From Asaia bogorensis (lineage in GTDB: Bacteria; Pseudomonadota; Alphaproteobacteria; Acetobacterales; Acetobacteraceae): a DNA stretch of 48,156 nt. The position numbers were made by a program, and so were the translations under genes. Below the pieces are notes generated by a model. It ran no database searches. It was not told the origin of the DNA and was given only the letters and a program-made list of their open reading frames with translations. Positions 25,827-35,547 of this stretch are shown here, one piece after another; within the stretch, counting starts at the first letter, position 1, and every line of letters begins with the position of its first letter. Location of the stretch: NCBI GenBank assembly GCA_943333505.2, contig CALQTN020000034.1, forward strand, positions 1 through 48,156. The letters run 5' to 3'.

Positions 25827-27061
25827 GCGTTGTTCATATCATCGGGGCAGGTCTGGCGGGCTTGTCGGCGGGCGTGGCGCTGGCCCAAGCCGGCCGGATT
25901 GTCCGGCTTTATGAGGCCGGCCCGACCGCCGGAGGGCGTTGCCGAAGCTATTTCGATCGGGAACTGGATTGTCGGATCGATAACGGTAATCATCTGATCC
26001 TGTCTGGTAATAGCGCCACCATGGCCTATCTCGGCGCAATCGGTGCGCGCCACACCATGCGCGATCCGGGCGCGGCGAAATTTCCGTTCGTCGATCTCGC
26101 AACCGGCGCGCGCTGGACAGTGGCGCCGGGCGCGGGTCGCATCCCGTGGTGGGTGATGCAGCCCTCGCGCCGGGTACCGCAAACCAAGGTCACCGATTAC
26201 TTGCAGCTTCTGGCGTTGCGCAAGGCTGGACGGGCCGCAACGGTCGCCGAACTGCTCGACCGGCCGGGCGCGCTTTATTCGAAACTGCTCGAGCCACTGG
26301 CGGTGGCAGCGTTGAACACCCCGCCGAGTGAGGCGATGGCCAGATTGCTCGGCGCGGTGGTGGAAGAAACCCTGCTGGCTGGCGGTGCCGCCTGTGTGCC
26401 GCTGTTCCCGCGCGCCGATCTGTCGGCGTCGCTGATCGATCCCGCGATCGCTTTTGTGCAAGCCCGTGGCGGAGATATTCAAACTGGCTGTCTGGTCGCC
26501 GCGATCCACACCGAAGCGGGCCGCGTAGCGTCTCTGGCGACCACCACCGGCCCGATCGCCGTTGCACCAGGTGATGAGGTTGTCCTGGCCGCGCCACCCT
26601 GGATCGCTGCCAGCCTGTTGCCGGAGCTTGTGGTGCCAGACGCGTTTCAGGCCATCCTGAACGTGCATTTCCGCCTCAGTATCGATCCTGGCCCGGTGGG
26701 CTTCGTCGGGGTGATCGGCGGCATGGCGGAATGGGTGTTCGTCAAGCCCGATGTCGTTTCGGTGACCATCAGTGCGGCCAACCGTTATGTTGATCTATCT
26801 GCCGGCGAAATTGCAGACCGGGTCTGGCCGAATGTGCAGGCGGCACTCGCAATCGATATGCCAATGCCGAAAGTAAGGGTGGTCAAGGAACGCCGCGCCA
26901 CCTTTGCCGCCACCGCCGCGCAGGACGCCCGGCGCCCTGGCCCGCGCACCCGGATGGCCAATCTGGTGCTGGCGGGTGACTGGACCGCCACCGGCCTGCC
27001 GGCAACCATCGAAGGCGCCATCCGTTCCGGCCAGGCAGCCGCAAGGATGCTGCAGGGATGA
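25823..27061 (+). CDS. hpnE: HpnE, FAD-dependent hydroxysqualene dehydroxylase
   Basis: 412 residues from ATG 25823 (ATGA overlap). VHIIGAGLAGLSAGVALA is the FAD dinucleotide motif, followed by AGPTAGGRCRS (the second glycine box of amine-oxidase-like flavoproteins) and, near the C-terminus, NLVLAGDWTATGLPATIEGAIRSG, the FAD-closing motif. It reduces hydroxysqualene to squalene in the HpnCDE route. Its stop overlaps the hpnF start. Confidence 0.92.
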   Translation: MSVVHIIGAGLAGLSAGVALAQAGRIVRLYEAGPTAGGRCRSYFDRELDCRIDNGNHLILSGNSATMAYLGAIGARHTMRDPGAAKFPFVDLATGARWTVAPGAGRIPWWVMQPSRRVPQTKVTDYLQLLALRKAGRAATVAELLDRPGALYSKLLEPLAVAALNTPPSEAMARLLGAVVEETLLAGGAACVPLFPRADLSASLIDPAIAFVQARGGDIQTGCLVAAIHTEAGRVASLATTTGPIAVAPGDEVVLAAPPWIAASLLPELVVPDAFQAILNVHFRLSIDPGPVGFVGVIGGMAEWVFVKPDVVSVTISAANRYVDLSAGEIADRVWPNVQAALAIDMPMPKVRVVKERRATFAATAAQDARRPGPRTRMANLVLAGDWTATGLPATIEGAIRSGQAAARMLQG

Positions 27062-28947
27062 TCGGGCTTGATGATGCCGTCAGCCGCGCCAGTGCCGCCT
27101 TGCGCGGCCGCCAGCGGCCGGATGGTCATTTTATTTTCGAGCTCGAAGCCGACGCCACTATTCCGGCCGAGTTCGTGCTGTTGCTGCACTATTTTGCCCG
27201 ACCCGACCCCGACCTTGAAGCCAGGATCGGTGTTTATCTACGCGATATCCAGGGTGACCATGGCGGCTGGCCATTATTCCATGATGGCGCGTTCAACCTA
27301 TCCGCCAGCGTAAAGGCCTATTTCGCACTAAAAATGATCGGTGACGCCCCCGATGCGCCGCATATGGCCCGCGCCCGTGCCGCCATCCTCGCCGCTGGCG
27401 GTGCCGAACGCAGCAACGTCTTCACCCGGGTACAACTGGCATTGTACGGCGAAATTCCGTGGGCTGGCGTCCCGGTGATGCCAATCGAGATCATGAACCT
27501 GCCACGCTGGTTCCCGTTCCATATCAGCAAAGTGTCCTACTGGTCGCGCACGGTGATGGTGCCGCTGCTGGTGCTGATGGCCAATAAGCCGCGCGCCCGT
27601 AATCCGCGCGGGGTCCACGTCGCGGAATTGTTCCGAACCGCGCCCGACCTTATCCGTGACTGGATCCGTGGCCCATATCGTTCCGGTTGGGCGCGCATCT
27701 TCAAGCATGTCGATCGGGTGCTGCGGTTGGTCGAACCGCATCTTCCGGCGCGCGGTCATGCCCGCGCCATTGCGGCGGCAGACACTTTTGTCAGTGCACG
27801 TCTGAACGGCGAAGACGGCCTCGGCGGCATTTACCCCGCCATGGCCAACGCGATGATGATGTTTGACACGTTGGGTGTGCCCGAGACCGACCCGCGCGTG
27901 GTCACCGGTTGGGTGGCATTGTATAAATTGCTGGTGATTGACGGTGACCGCGCCTATTGCCAACCTTGTCTTTCGCCAGTGTGGGACACAAGCCTTGCCG
28001 GACACGCCATCGCTGAAGCGGGCGATACCACCGATGCCGCCTGCGCCTGGCTGCGTGACCGGCAAATCCTCGATGTCGTCGGCGACTGGAAACTCGCCCG
28101 CCCCGATGCCCCGCCCGGCGGCTGGGCCTTCCAATACAACAACGATTTCTATCCCGACGTTGATGATACAGCCGTGGTCGGCATGCTGCTGCATCGTGGC
28201 GATCCCGATACAAATGCAACGGCGATTGCCCGCGCCCGCGACTGGATCATCGCCATGCAGGCCAAGGATGGCGGCTGGGGCGCGTTCGATGCCGACAACA
28301 ACCACGAATACCTCAACCATATTCCCTTCGCCGACCACGGCGCGCTGCTCGACCCATCCACCGCCGATGTCACAGCGCGCTGCGTGTCGTTCCTGTGTCA
28401 GATCGGGCTCAGCGCTAATCACCCGACGATCGCGCGGGCACTGCAATGGTTGCGGGCGGAACAATTGCCCGATGGCGCCTGGTTCGGCCGCTGGGGCACC
28501 AATTATATTTACGGCACCTGGTCGGTACTCTGCGCGCTCAACGCCGCTGGTATCGCGGTCAATGATCCTGCGATGGCCCGCGCGGCGGCATTCCTGCGCG
28601 CCACCCAACGTGAGGAAGGCGGCTGGGGCGAGGATAACGCGAGCTACGCCGATGCGCCGCCCGGCCGCTACCATTGCAGCAACCCATCGCAGACCGCCTG
28701 GGCGCTACTCGGGCTGATGGCCGCGGGGCAGGCGGATGGCCCGGCGGTGGCGCGCGGTGTCGCCTGGCTCGCCGCCGCGCAGAAATCGGACGGCGAATGG
28801 GACGAACCACCCTCTACAGCCGTCGGTTTCCCGCGCGTATTCTACCTCAAATATCACGGCTACCGCTTGTTTTTCCCCCTCATGGCGCTCGCCCGCTATC
28901 GCAATCTGCGGCGCGGCAATGATCGTCGCGTGGCTTGGGGATTTTGA
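27058..28947 (+). CDS. shc: HpnF, squalene-hopene cyclase
   Basis: 629 residues. It cyclises squalene to hopene/hopanol at the inner membrane. The acid motif D-x-D-D is in YPDVDDTAV (D367, D369, D370). Several QW repeats are visible (DGGWGAFDADN, EEGGWGED, DGEWDEPP). The C-terminus GFPRVFYLKYHGYRLFFPLMALARY is the standard SHC ending. Length is normal. The start ATG overlaps the hpnE stop by 4 bp. Confidence 0.95.
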   Translation: MIGLDDAVSRASAALRGRQRPDGHFIFELEADATIPAEFVLLLHYFARPDPDLEARIGVYLRDIQGDHGGWPLFHDGAFNLSASVKAYFALKMIGDAPDAPHMARARAAILAAGGAERSNVFTRVQLALYGEIPWAGVPVMPIEIMNLPRWFPFHISKVSYWSRTVMVPLLVLMANKPRARNPRGVHVAELFRTAPDLIRDWIRGPYRSGWARIFKHVDRVLRLVEPHLPARGHARAIAAADTFVSARLNGEDGLGGIYPAMANAMMMFDTLGVPETDPRVVTGWVALYKLLVIDGDRAYCQPCLSPVWDTSLAGHAIAEAGDTTDAACAWLRDRQILDVVGDWKLARPDAPPGGWAFQYNNDFYPDVDDTAVVGMLLHRGDPDTNATAIARARDWIIAMQAKDGGWGAFDADNNHEYLNHIPFADHGALLDPSTADVTARCVSFLCQIGLSANHPTIARALQWLRAEQLPDGAWFGRWGTNYIYGTWSVLCALNAAGIAVNDPAMARAAAFLRATQREEGGWGEDNASYADAPPGRYHCSNPSQTAWALLGLMAAGQADGPAVARGVAWLAAAQKSDGEWDEPPSTAVGFPRVFYLKYHGYRLFFPLMALARYRNLRRGNDRRVAWGF

Positions 28948-29669
28948 CCGGCCCGCTCGGCTTCGTGGTCGGCCTCGCCGCCGAGGCGCGGATTGCGCGC
29001 CTGCTCGGCCCGGTGATGATCGGCGGTGGAACCCCGGAAGGCGCAGCGATCGCGGCCGAAACCTTGGTCGCCCAGGGTGTGGGTGGCCTGGTGAGTTTCG
29101 GGCTCGCCGGCGGGCTCGATCCGGTGTTGCGCCCGGGCGATATCGTGATCCCCGCGACAATCCGCCTTGGCGCGGCAGATTTTGCCACCGCTGATCTGAT
29201 CGGGAGCCCCTCCGGCATGTTGCTTGCCGGTCATGAGATCGTCAGCACAGCAGCGGCCAAGCGTAAAATGTTCGATGCCACCGGTGCGGCCGCGATCGAT
29301 CTCGAAAGCGGCGCGGTGGCGCTTTCAGCCCGGCGCCACAAGCTGCCTTTCGCTGTTTTCCGCGCAATCTGCGACCCGGCCGAGCGCGATTTGCCGCCCG
29401 CAGCGCTTGCGGCCCTCGATCAGCAAGGCGCAATCGGGTTGTGGCGGGTGTTGGCGTCGATTGCGGCCAATCCAGGCCAGTTACCCGGTCTGATCGCCCT
29501 CGCCTTCGATGCCGCGCGCGCCCGGCATGCGCTTCAGGAGGCCGCCCAAAGGATGAACTGGCGCTCCCCGGCGGCAAGGGTGCCGACGTATTGCATGTGC
29601 GCGCCTTCGGCCAGCCGAGCCATGTCAGCCACTGCCTCGCCACCCCGGAATTCGCCATCCCGGCGCTGA
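28944..29669 (+). CDS. hpnG: HpnG, hopanoid-associated nucleoside phosphorylase
   Basis: About 241 residues. GFVVGLAAEARIARL, VSFGLAGGLDPVLRPGDIVIP and the purine-binding FDATGAAAIDLESGAVA (the ESG motif) identify a purine nucleoside phosphorylase-like enzyme, which in hopanoid synthesis removes adenine from adenosylhopane to give ribosylhopane. I read the start as TTG 28944, overlapping the hpnF stop (TTGA), because every other junction overlaps this way; TTG 28935 or GTG 28968 are possible. The last 40 residues (RVPTYCMCAPSASRAMSA..) do not resemble the family and look like read-through into a different frame, so the natural C-terminus may have been disturbed. Confidence 0.75.
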   Translation: MTGPLGFVVGLAAEARIARLLGPVMIGGGTPEGAAIAAETLVAQGVGGLVSFGLAGGLDPVLRPGDIVIPATIRLGAADFATADLIGSPSGMLLAGHEIVSTAAAKRKMFDATGAAAIDLESGAVALSARRHKLPFAVFRAICDPAERDLPPAALAALDQQGAIGLWRVLASIAANPGQLPGLIALAFDAARARHALQEAAQRMNWRSPAARVPTYCMCAPSASRAMSATASPPRNSPSRR

Positions 29670-29843
29670 TCTTCCTTGCCGGCATGCAACAAAGGATTGG
29701 CGCCGAAACGCTCGAAGCTGCCTGCCTCGATGGCGCCGCTGACTGGGTGCCTGTCACCATAAAGCCAGGGGCAGGGATCAAAGGCGGAATATGCGGCAAT
29801 ATTTCAGTGGTCGCGACAGACGACCAGACCAGACTCCGGCTGA
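29540..29843 (+). pseudogene. Coding-like remnant after hpnG, no start codon
   Basis: In the frame +2 relative to hpnG a coding-like stretch runs KDELALPGGKGADVLHVRAF, then continues through IPALIFLAGMQQRIGAETL to VTIKPGAGIKGGICGNIS, with GC-rich third positions that fit real genes of this genome. It begins inside the hpnG 3' end, has no convincing start, and runs into the convergent rdgB gene. It could be the tail of a gene lost by deletion, or the true tail of hpnG after a frameshift; I recognise no family. Function is unknown. Confidence 0.35.
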
Positions 29844-30443
29844 TCAGACGAAGCATGCATCCAGGAGTTTGGCGAACGCCCGGGCGCGGTGGCTGGTGGC
29901 CTGTTTGGTGGCCGCGTCCATCTCGCCATATGTCTCGGCCCCGCCTTCGGGCGCAAACATCGGGTCGTAACCGAAACCGTGCAATCCGCGCGGCGGCCAG
30001 ACGATGTGGCCATCGATACGGCCTTCGAATAATTCGAAATGCCCATCCGGCCAGGCCAGCGCCAGCACGCTGACAAACCAGGCGCGCTGGTCGGCGGCGG
30101 TGCCGAGTTCATCATGCACACGCCGCATCGCCGCGCCGAAATCCTTGTCCGGACCGGCCCAACGTGCCGACACCACCCCAGGCGCGCCGTCGAGGGCCGC
30201 AACACAAAATCCGCTGTCATCGGCAAGTGCCGGCAAGCCGGACGCCGTCGCGGCGGTAACGGCCTTCAGCCGCGCATTGCCAGCAAAATCGGGTTCGGTT
30301 TCGTCCGGCTCCGGCAAACCGAGTGCGCCCGCTGACACCACATCAACCCGATGCGGCGCCAGAAGGGCGGCAATTTCCTTGAGCTTGCCTGGATTATGGC
30401 TCGCCAGCACCAGCCGGCTGCCCGGTTCGAGCTGGCGTGCCAT
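29844..30443 (-). CDS. rdgB: RdgB/HAM1 XTP/dITP diphosphatase
   Basis: 199 residues. [18 protein letters not shown] is the family opening (SHN-x-GK), [26 protein letters not shown] holds the metal and base-binding residues, [12 protein letters not shown] and SHRARAF (S-H-R) complete the signature. It hydrolyses inosine and xanthosine triphosphates to keep them out of DNA and RNA. The start shares one base with the rph stop, so the two are coupled in the order rph-rdgB, as in other Alphaproteobacteria. Confidence 0.95.
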   Translation of the reverse strand: MARQLEPGSRLVLASHNPGKLKEIAALLAPHRVDVVSAGALGLPEPDETEPDFAGNARLKAVTAATASGLPALADDSGFCVAALDGAPGVVSARWAGPDKDFGAAMRRVHDELGTAADQRAWFVSVLALAWPDGHFELFEGRIDGHIVWPPRGLHGFGYDPMFAPEGGAETYGEMDAATKQATSHRARAFAKLLDACFV

Positions 30444-31159
30444 CAGAGGCCGACCGCGATGCGCTGGGCGGCAAAGAGCTGCCCGGTGCCGATCTTGGCG
30501 AGCCGCATCAGTTCCAAGAATTCCGATTCCTGGAACGGAGTCTTTTCCGCGGTGCCCTGAATTTCGACAATGCCGCCGCCTTCAGTCAGCACGAAGTTCG
30601 CATCGGCCTGGGCGTCGCTATCTTCGGCGTAGTCGAGGTCGAGCACTGCCGCGCCATTATACAGCCCGCAGGACACCGCCGCGACCTGTCCGATCAACGG
30701 GATGGTCTTGATCACATTCATTTTCTTCAGGTGCTGGAACGCGATATGCAAGGCAACCCAGGCGCCGGTAATCGATGCGCAGCGCGTCCCGCCATCGGCG
30801 TTTAATACGTCGCAGTCGAGCGCGATGGTCATTTCCCCCATCGCGGCGCGATCGACGACAGCCCGCATGGAACGCCCGATCAAACGTTGGATTTCCTGGG
30901 TGCGGCCGGATTGCTTGCCGCGCGCGGCCTCGCGGTCGCCGCGTGTGTGGGTGGCGCGCGGCAGCATGCCGTACTCGGCGGTGACCCAGCCCAGGCCGGA
31001 ATTGCGCATAAACGGCGGCACCCGCGCTTCAACGCTCGCCGTGCACAGCACCTCGGTGCCGCCCATGCGGATCAGCGCGGATCCTTCGGCATGATGGGAA
31101 AAGCCGGTGGTGATGGACACGGTGCGGAGGGCGTCGGCGGCTCGGCCAGATGGGCGCAT
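30443..31159 (-). CDS. rph: RNase PH
   Basis: 238 residues, the normal length. [20 protein letters not shown] is the conserved start; [44 protein letters not shown] carries the phosphate- and RNA-binding arginines; [19 protein letters not shown] is the active-site stretch. It trims tRNA 3' ends by phosphorolysis. It is divergent from hrcA with 111 bp between the start codons. Confidence 0.95.
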   Translation of the reverse strand: MRPSGRAADALRTVSITTGFSHHAEGSALIRMGGTEVLCTASVEARVPPFMRNSGLGWVTAEYGMLPRATHTRGDREAARGKQSGRTQEIQRLIGRSMRAVVDRAAMGEMTIALDCDVLNADGGTRCASITGAWVALHIAFQHLKKMNVIKTIPLIGQVAAVSCGLYNGAAVLDLDYAEDSDAQADANFVLTEGGGIVEIQGTAEKTPFQESEFLELMRLAKIGTGQLFAAQRIAVGL

Positions 31160-31270
31160 GGGGATCGGTATTCCTGAGTGTTGGCGCCTCTATTGGCGGG
31201 CGCGCGGGGATGATGCAAGCTTTTGGCCGGAAGATTTCCCAACCGCCCGCGAACCTGCGACACTCAACCT

Positions 31271-32353
31271 ATGTCCGGTCAACGCCCTCAGATGCGTCCG
31301 CCTTTCGTCGGTGCGCGAATGCCCGGCGGCCTCGATCCGCGCTCGGCCGCCATCCTGCGCGAAATCGTCGAACAATATGTCGAGACCGGCGAACCGGTCG
31401 GCAGCCGTACCCTCTCCCGCCGCCTGCCATTGGCGCTGTCGCCAGCCACCATCCGCAATGTGATGGCCGACCTCACCGATGCTGGGCTGCTATTCGCCCC
31501 GCATACCTCGGCCGGGCGCCTGCCGACCGATCTGGGCTTACGCCTGTTCGTCGACGGATTGCTGCAATTCGGGGAATTATCCGATGATGACCGTGAAGCG
31601 GTCACCCACGCGCTGGCGGCATCGGGCCGCAGCCTGGAAGACACCCTCGCCGAGGCATCCACCATGCTGTCCGGCTTGTCTTCGGCGGCGGGGCTGGTAC
31701 TGGCGCCCAAATCGGACACCGCGCTGAAGCATATCGAATTCGTCCCGCTTGGTCCTGGCCGTGCCCTGGTGGTGCTGGTCTCCGCCGATGGCCAAGTGGA
31801 AAACCGGGTGATCGAAACCCCGCCCGGCCTGCCGCCATCTGCGTTGCAGGAAGCCGGCAACTACCTCAACGCCCGCCTGTCCGGGCGGCCGCTTGCCGAA
31901 CTGCGTCGCATTGTCGCCGAGGAAATGGCCACCGACCGCACCCATCTCGACGCGCTCTCGACCCAGATCGTCGCCGCCGGCCTCGCCACTTGGTCTGGCG
32001 AGGGGCGCGGTGGCAGCCTGATCGTGCGTGGCCAGGGCAAGCTGTTGTCCGACGTCACCGAAATCGAACGGCTCTCGACCATCCAGGCGTTGTTTGAGCG
32101 GTTGGAAACCCATGACACCATGATCCGCCTGCTCGATCTGGCCGAAAGCTCGGACGGGGTGCGGATTTTCATCGGTGCCGAAAGCGGGTTGTTCGGGACA
32201 TCCGGCGTTGCCATGGTGGTCGCCCCGGCGCGCAACGCCGCCAACCGCATCGTCGGTGCGATCGGGGTGATCGGCCCGACCCGGATCAACTATGGGCGCA
32301 TCATTCCGGTGGTGGACTACACGGCCAGGGTTATTGGCCGGTTGTTGGGTTAG
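31271..32353 (+). CDS. hrcA: HrcA heat-shock repressor
   Basis: 360 residues from ATG 31271; upstream residues of the longer frame are not conserved. The N-terminal winged helix (RSAAILREIVEQYVETGEPVGSRTLSRR, ATIRNVMADL..GLL..PHTSAGR) binds CIRCE operators of groESL; the GAF-like C-terminal domain ends INYGRIIPVVDYTARVIG. It normally precedes grpE; here no grpE follows. I looked for a CIRCE element upstream (TTAGCACTC-N9-GAGTGCTAA) and found only a weak half-like GAGTGTTGG near 31176, so autoregulation is not supported. Confidence 0.95.
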   Translation: MSGQRPQMRPPFVGARMPGGLDPRSAAILREIVEQYVETGEPVGSRTLSRRLPLALSPATIRNVMADLTDAGLLFAPHTSAGRLPTDLGLRLFVDGLLQFGELSDDDREAVTHALAASGRSLEDTLAEASTMLSGLSSAAGLVLAPKSDTALKHIEFVPLGPGRALVVLVSADGQVENRVIETPPGLPPSALQEAGNYLNARLSGRPLAELRRIVAEEMATDRTHLDALSTQIVAAGLATWSGEGRGGSLIVRGQGKLLSDVTEIERLSTIQALFERLETHDTMIRLLDLAESSDGVRIFIGAESGLFGTSGVAMVVAPARNAANRIVGAIGVIGPTRINYGRIIPVVDYTARVIGRLLG

Positions 32354-32418
32354 CGCACTTGCCGGGCGAGGCAATCTGACCCATTTGTGACAGAACGATC
32401 CGCCGACGGGACCCCTCG

Positions 32419-32901
32419 ATGATCCACTACCAATTGCAATGCAGCGCCGAGCACAGCTTCGATGGCTGGTTCAAGGACAGCGCGAGCTTCGAAAACCAGG
32501 CCAAACGTGGCCTGCTCGAATGCCCAGTCTGTGGCACCGCCAAGGTCGATCGCGCGCTGATGTCGCCATCCGTGCCGAAAAAAGGCCGGCCGATGCGCAA
32601 TGAGATTGTCCAGATGCCGCAACCAGCCCCGGAACCGCCGTCAGACCCCGCGCCGATGGCGGTGCAAACCCCCGCAGTACCTGCCCATATCCGCGCGGTG
32701 TTGCAGAAGATGCGGGCGGAGATCGAAGAAAAATGCGACTATGTCGGCGATGATTTCGCCGATGAAGCGCGCCGCATCCATCACGGCGAGTCCGACGCAC
32801 GCGGGATTTACGGCGAAACCACCGCCGAAGACGCGGAGTCCCTGGCTGAGGAAGGCATCGAGGTTACGCGAATTCCTTGGGTTCCACGCGCGGACGGCTG
32901 A
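32419..32901 (+). CDS. DUF1178 family protein
   Basis: 160 residues. MIHYQLQCSAEHSFDGWFKDSASFENQ and CPVCGTAKVDRALMSPSVPKK form the conserved N-terminal part, with a cysteine (C8) and a CPVC pair that may bind zinc, like FmdB-type ribbons. The C-terminal DYVGDDFADEARRIHHGESDARGIYGE is the second family block. Function unknown. It lies 65 bp downstream of hrcA on the same strand and may share its transcript. Confidence 0.88.
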   Translation: MIHYQLQCSAEHSFDGWFKDSASFENQAKRGLLECPVCGTAKVDRALMSPSVPKKGRPMRNEIVQMPQPAPEPPSDPAPMAVQTPAVPAHIRAVLQKMRAEIEEKCDYVGDDFADEARRIHHGESDARGIYGETTAEDAESLAEEGIEVTRIPWVPRADG

Positions 32902-32953
32902 GGCCGACGAAGGCAGGCAAGCGCTGAGGCGCTTTTACGTCCTCCGCCCAATC

Positions 32954-34801
32954 TCAATCCGCTGCCTCAGCGAACCCACCGGACTGGCGATGCCACATCC
33001 GTGCGTACGGTCCCGGATTGGCCAGCAACGCCGCATGGGTGCCGGCCTCGATAATGCGGCCATGTTCGAGCACGATCAGCCGGTCCATCCGCGCGATGGT
33101 GGATAGACGGTGGGCAATCGCAATCACCGTCCGCCCGCGCATCAGCGTTTCAAGCTGCGACTGAATGGCGGCCTCAACCTCGCTGTCTAACGCCGAAGTC
33201 GCCTCGTCCAGCACCAAAATCGGCGCGTTCTTCAGGATCACCCGGGCAATCGCGATGCGCTGGCGCTGTCCGCCAGATAGTTTCACCCCGCGTTCGCCGA
33301 CATGCGCGTCAAACCCGGTGCGCCCGTTCCAGTCTTCCAGCGTTTCGATGAAATCGAGCGCCTCGGCCTGGCGCGCGGCATCGAGCACCTCCGCGTCGCT
33401 CGCCCATGGCCGGCCATAGGCGATGTTGTCACGGATTGAGCGATGCATGAGGGAGGTATCCTGCGTCACCATGGCGATCTGGGTGCGCAGCGATTCCTGG
33501 GTCACCCCGGCGATATCCTGGCTGTCGATGGTGATCCGCCCGGCATCGGGGGCGTGGAACCCGAGCAGCAGGTTCACCAAGGTCGATTTGCCGGCGCCGG
33601 AATGGCCGACCAGGCCGACCCGTTCGCCCGGCGCGATGGTCAAACACAGATCATGCAGCACGCCGCGTGTGGTGCCATAGCCGAAGGTGACATGATCGAA
33701 GCTGATCGCCCCGGCGGTGACCTTGAGTTCAGCGGCATCCGGCGCATCCGGCATCTGGCGCGGCACCGAAATTGACCGCATGCCTTCCTGCACCACGCCA
33801 ATATTTTCGAAAATCTGGGTCACGTTCTGCGCCACCCAGCCCGCCATGTTGCCGATCTGCCAGGCGAGCGGCAGCGCCATCGCGACATTTCCGACCGCGA
33901 TGGCGCCGGTCGTCCACAGCCAGATCGCGGTGCCGCCAGTGCCAACCACCAGGGCTGCGTTCATCAGCGCGAGCGTGAGGCCGAATGTCGTGGTCAGGCG
34001 CAGTTGGCGATGAAAGGTGCTGGTGTGCAGATCGACGCCTTCGCGCACAAACGCGTCTTCATCGGTCGCGCGGGCGAATAATTTTACCGTCAGGATGTTG
34101 GTGTAGCTGTCAACGATCCGGCCTGTCAGACCCGATCGCACTTCCGACATTGCCCGCGACCGATCGCGCATGCGCGGCACGAATATGCGCAGCATCACGC
34201 CATAGGCGATGAACCAGACCAGCATCGGGATGGCGAGGTAAGGATCGACTTGGCCCAGCAGAAGCACCGCGGATGTGCCGTAAACAATGATGTACCAAAC
34301 CGCGTTGACTGACGCGACGACGCTCTCGCGCAAGGATGGCCCGGTCTGCATCACCCGATTGGCGATCCGCCCGGCGAAATCATTCTGAAAAAACGGCCAG
34401 CTTTGCCGCACCACATGCCAATGCGATTGCCAGCGCACCAGATTGGTCATCCCGGCGGCCAGCGTCTGGTTCGAAATCAGGTCGCGCGCCAGCAAGGCCC
34501 CGGGGCGCAGCACCAGCAGCACACAAGCCATGCCGGTCAGCAACGGCCAATGCTCCCCGAGCAATTCTGTCGGGTTGGTGGTTGAGACCAGCGTTACCAC
34601 CCGGCCGATGAATACCGGGATCGTGGCGTCGAGCAGCGCCACCACCAGCCCGGTGCAGAACAACAGCGCAATCAATGGCCGCACCTGGCGGATGAAGTGC
34701 CAATAGAAGCGGATCAGCGCCCATGGCGTATCGATATGCGGCGGCGGAGCATCCGGCGCGACTTCGGTCGGGCGGAGCAGGACTTCAAAGTGGCGGAACA
34801 T
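32954..34801 (-). CDS. ABC exporter (fused membrane and ATPase domains)
   Basis: About 615 residues from ATG 34801; a TTG at 34837 would add 12 residues. Residues about 30-330 are a six-helix type I exporter domain (ALIRFYWHFIRQVRPLIALLF...), residues 360-610 the ATPase: Walker A GHSGAGKST, signature LSGGQRQRIAIAR, Walker B ILVLDEATSALD, and the H-loop VIAIAHRLSTIARMD. It is of the MsbA/lipid and drug exporter type; the substrate cannot be named. It converges with the DUF1178 gene and is divergent from greB. Confidence 0.85.
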   Translation of the reverse strand: MFRHFEVLLRPTEVAPDAPPPHIDTPWALIRFYWHFIRQVRPLIALLFCTGLVVALLDATIPVFIGRVVTLVSTTNPTELLGEHWPLLTGMACVLLVLRPGALLARDLISNQTLAAGMTNLVRWQSHWHVVRQSWPFFQNDFAGRIANRVMQTGPSLRESVVASVNAVWYIIVYGTSAVLLLGQVDPYLAIPMLVWFIAYGVMLRIFVPRMRDRSRAMSEVRSGLTGRIVDSYTNILTVKLFARATDEDAFVREGVDLHTSTFHRQLRLTTTFGLTLALMNAALVVGTGGTAIWLWTTGAIAVGNVAMALPLAWQIGNMAGWVAQNVTQIFENIGVVQEGMRSISVPRQMPDAPDAAELKVTAGAISFDHVTFGYGTTRGVLHDLCLTIAPGERVGLVGHSGAGKSTLVNLLLGFHAPDAGRITIDSQDIAGVTQESLRTQIAMVTQDTSLMHRSIRDNIAYGRPWASDAEVLDAARQAEALDFIETLEDWNGRTGFDAHVGERGVKLSGGQRQRIAIARVILKNAPILVLDEATSALDSEVEAAIQSQLETLMRGRTVIAIAHRLSTIARMDRLIVLEHGRIIEAGTHAALLANPGPYARMWHRQSGGFAEAAD

Positions 34802-34895
34802 CGGGTGATTGTGCGGACCCGGCTGGACCTCGGTCAAGCGCCCGGTTCATCTATCTGGCTTGCATTGGCAAGGCCGAACAAGGCAGCCTGTCCCC

Positions 34896-35429
34896 ATGAC
34901 CGATGAACTCGATTTCGATGACGACGACGAAACCGCAGCGCCCGCCCCCGGCAGCGGCAAGAACTACATGACCCAGGCCGGGTATGCCCGCATGCTCGGC
35001 GAGTACAATGACCTGATGAAAGTCGAGCGGCCGAAGGTGGTCGAGATCGTTCATTGGGCGGCCGGCAATGGCGATCGCTCGGAAAACGGCGATTATCTCT
35101 ATGGCAAAAAGCGGCTCCGAGAGATCGACAAGCGGGCGCGCTTTCTGATGAAGCGGCTGGCGATTGCCGAAATCGTCGATCCGTCGGCGCAGACCAATCG
35201 CACCCAGGTGTTTTTTGGCGCCACCGTCACCTACGTCAATGACGCGGATATTGAACGAACGGTCACCATTCTTGGGGTTGATGAGGCCGAGATTTCCCGC
35301 GCCGAGGTCAGCTTGAGCTCCCCGATTGCCCGTGCGCTGATGCGGGCGAAGCAGGGCGATGTCGTTCGTTTGCAAACCCCGGCAGGTTGGGAGGAAATTG
35401 AAATCCTGCGGGTCAGTTACCCTTTTTAA
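34896..35429 (+). CDS. greB: GreB transcript cleavage factor
   Basis: 177 residues from ATG 34896. VHWAAGNGDRSENGDYLYGKKRLREIDKRARFL is the GreA/GreB coiled-coil tip with the acidic pair used in transcript cleavage and the GreB-type YGKKRLREID. The C-terminal FKBP-like domain ends WEEIEILRVSYPF. An acidic N-terminal tail (DELDFDDDDET) precedes the coil and is unusual for the family. It rescues backtracked RNA polymerase. Confidence 0.9.
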   Translation: MTDELDFDDDDETAAPAPGSGKNYMTQAGYARMLGEYNDLMKVERPKVVEIVHWAAGNGDRSENGDYLYGKKRLREIDKRARFLMKRLAIAEIVDPSAQTNRTQVFFGATVTYVNDADIERTVTILGVDEAEISRAEVSLSSPIARALMRAKQGDVVRLQTPAGWEEIEILRVSYPF

Positions 35430-35547
35430 TCGGCGGGCCGGTAAAATTCACCCTGTGACCACATTTTATTGCTAGCTCACCCCAGGACGGGTTGCTAATA
35501 AAAAAGCGCGCGTGGGAATTGGGCCCATTTCATTGGAGTGAAGCCAA

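Noticed and set aside
27328-28674. 448-codon minus-strand frame opposite squalene-hopene cyclase
   Set aside because: Shadow frame; the cyclase on the plus strand is complete with DXDD and QW motifs.
31160-31270. Possible CIRCE element upstream of hrcA
   Set aside because: Only a single weak half-site-like GAGTGTTGG near 31176; no properly spaced second half.
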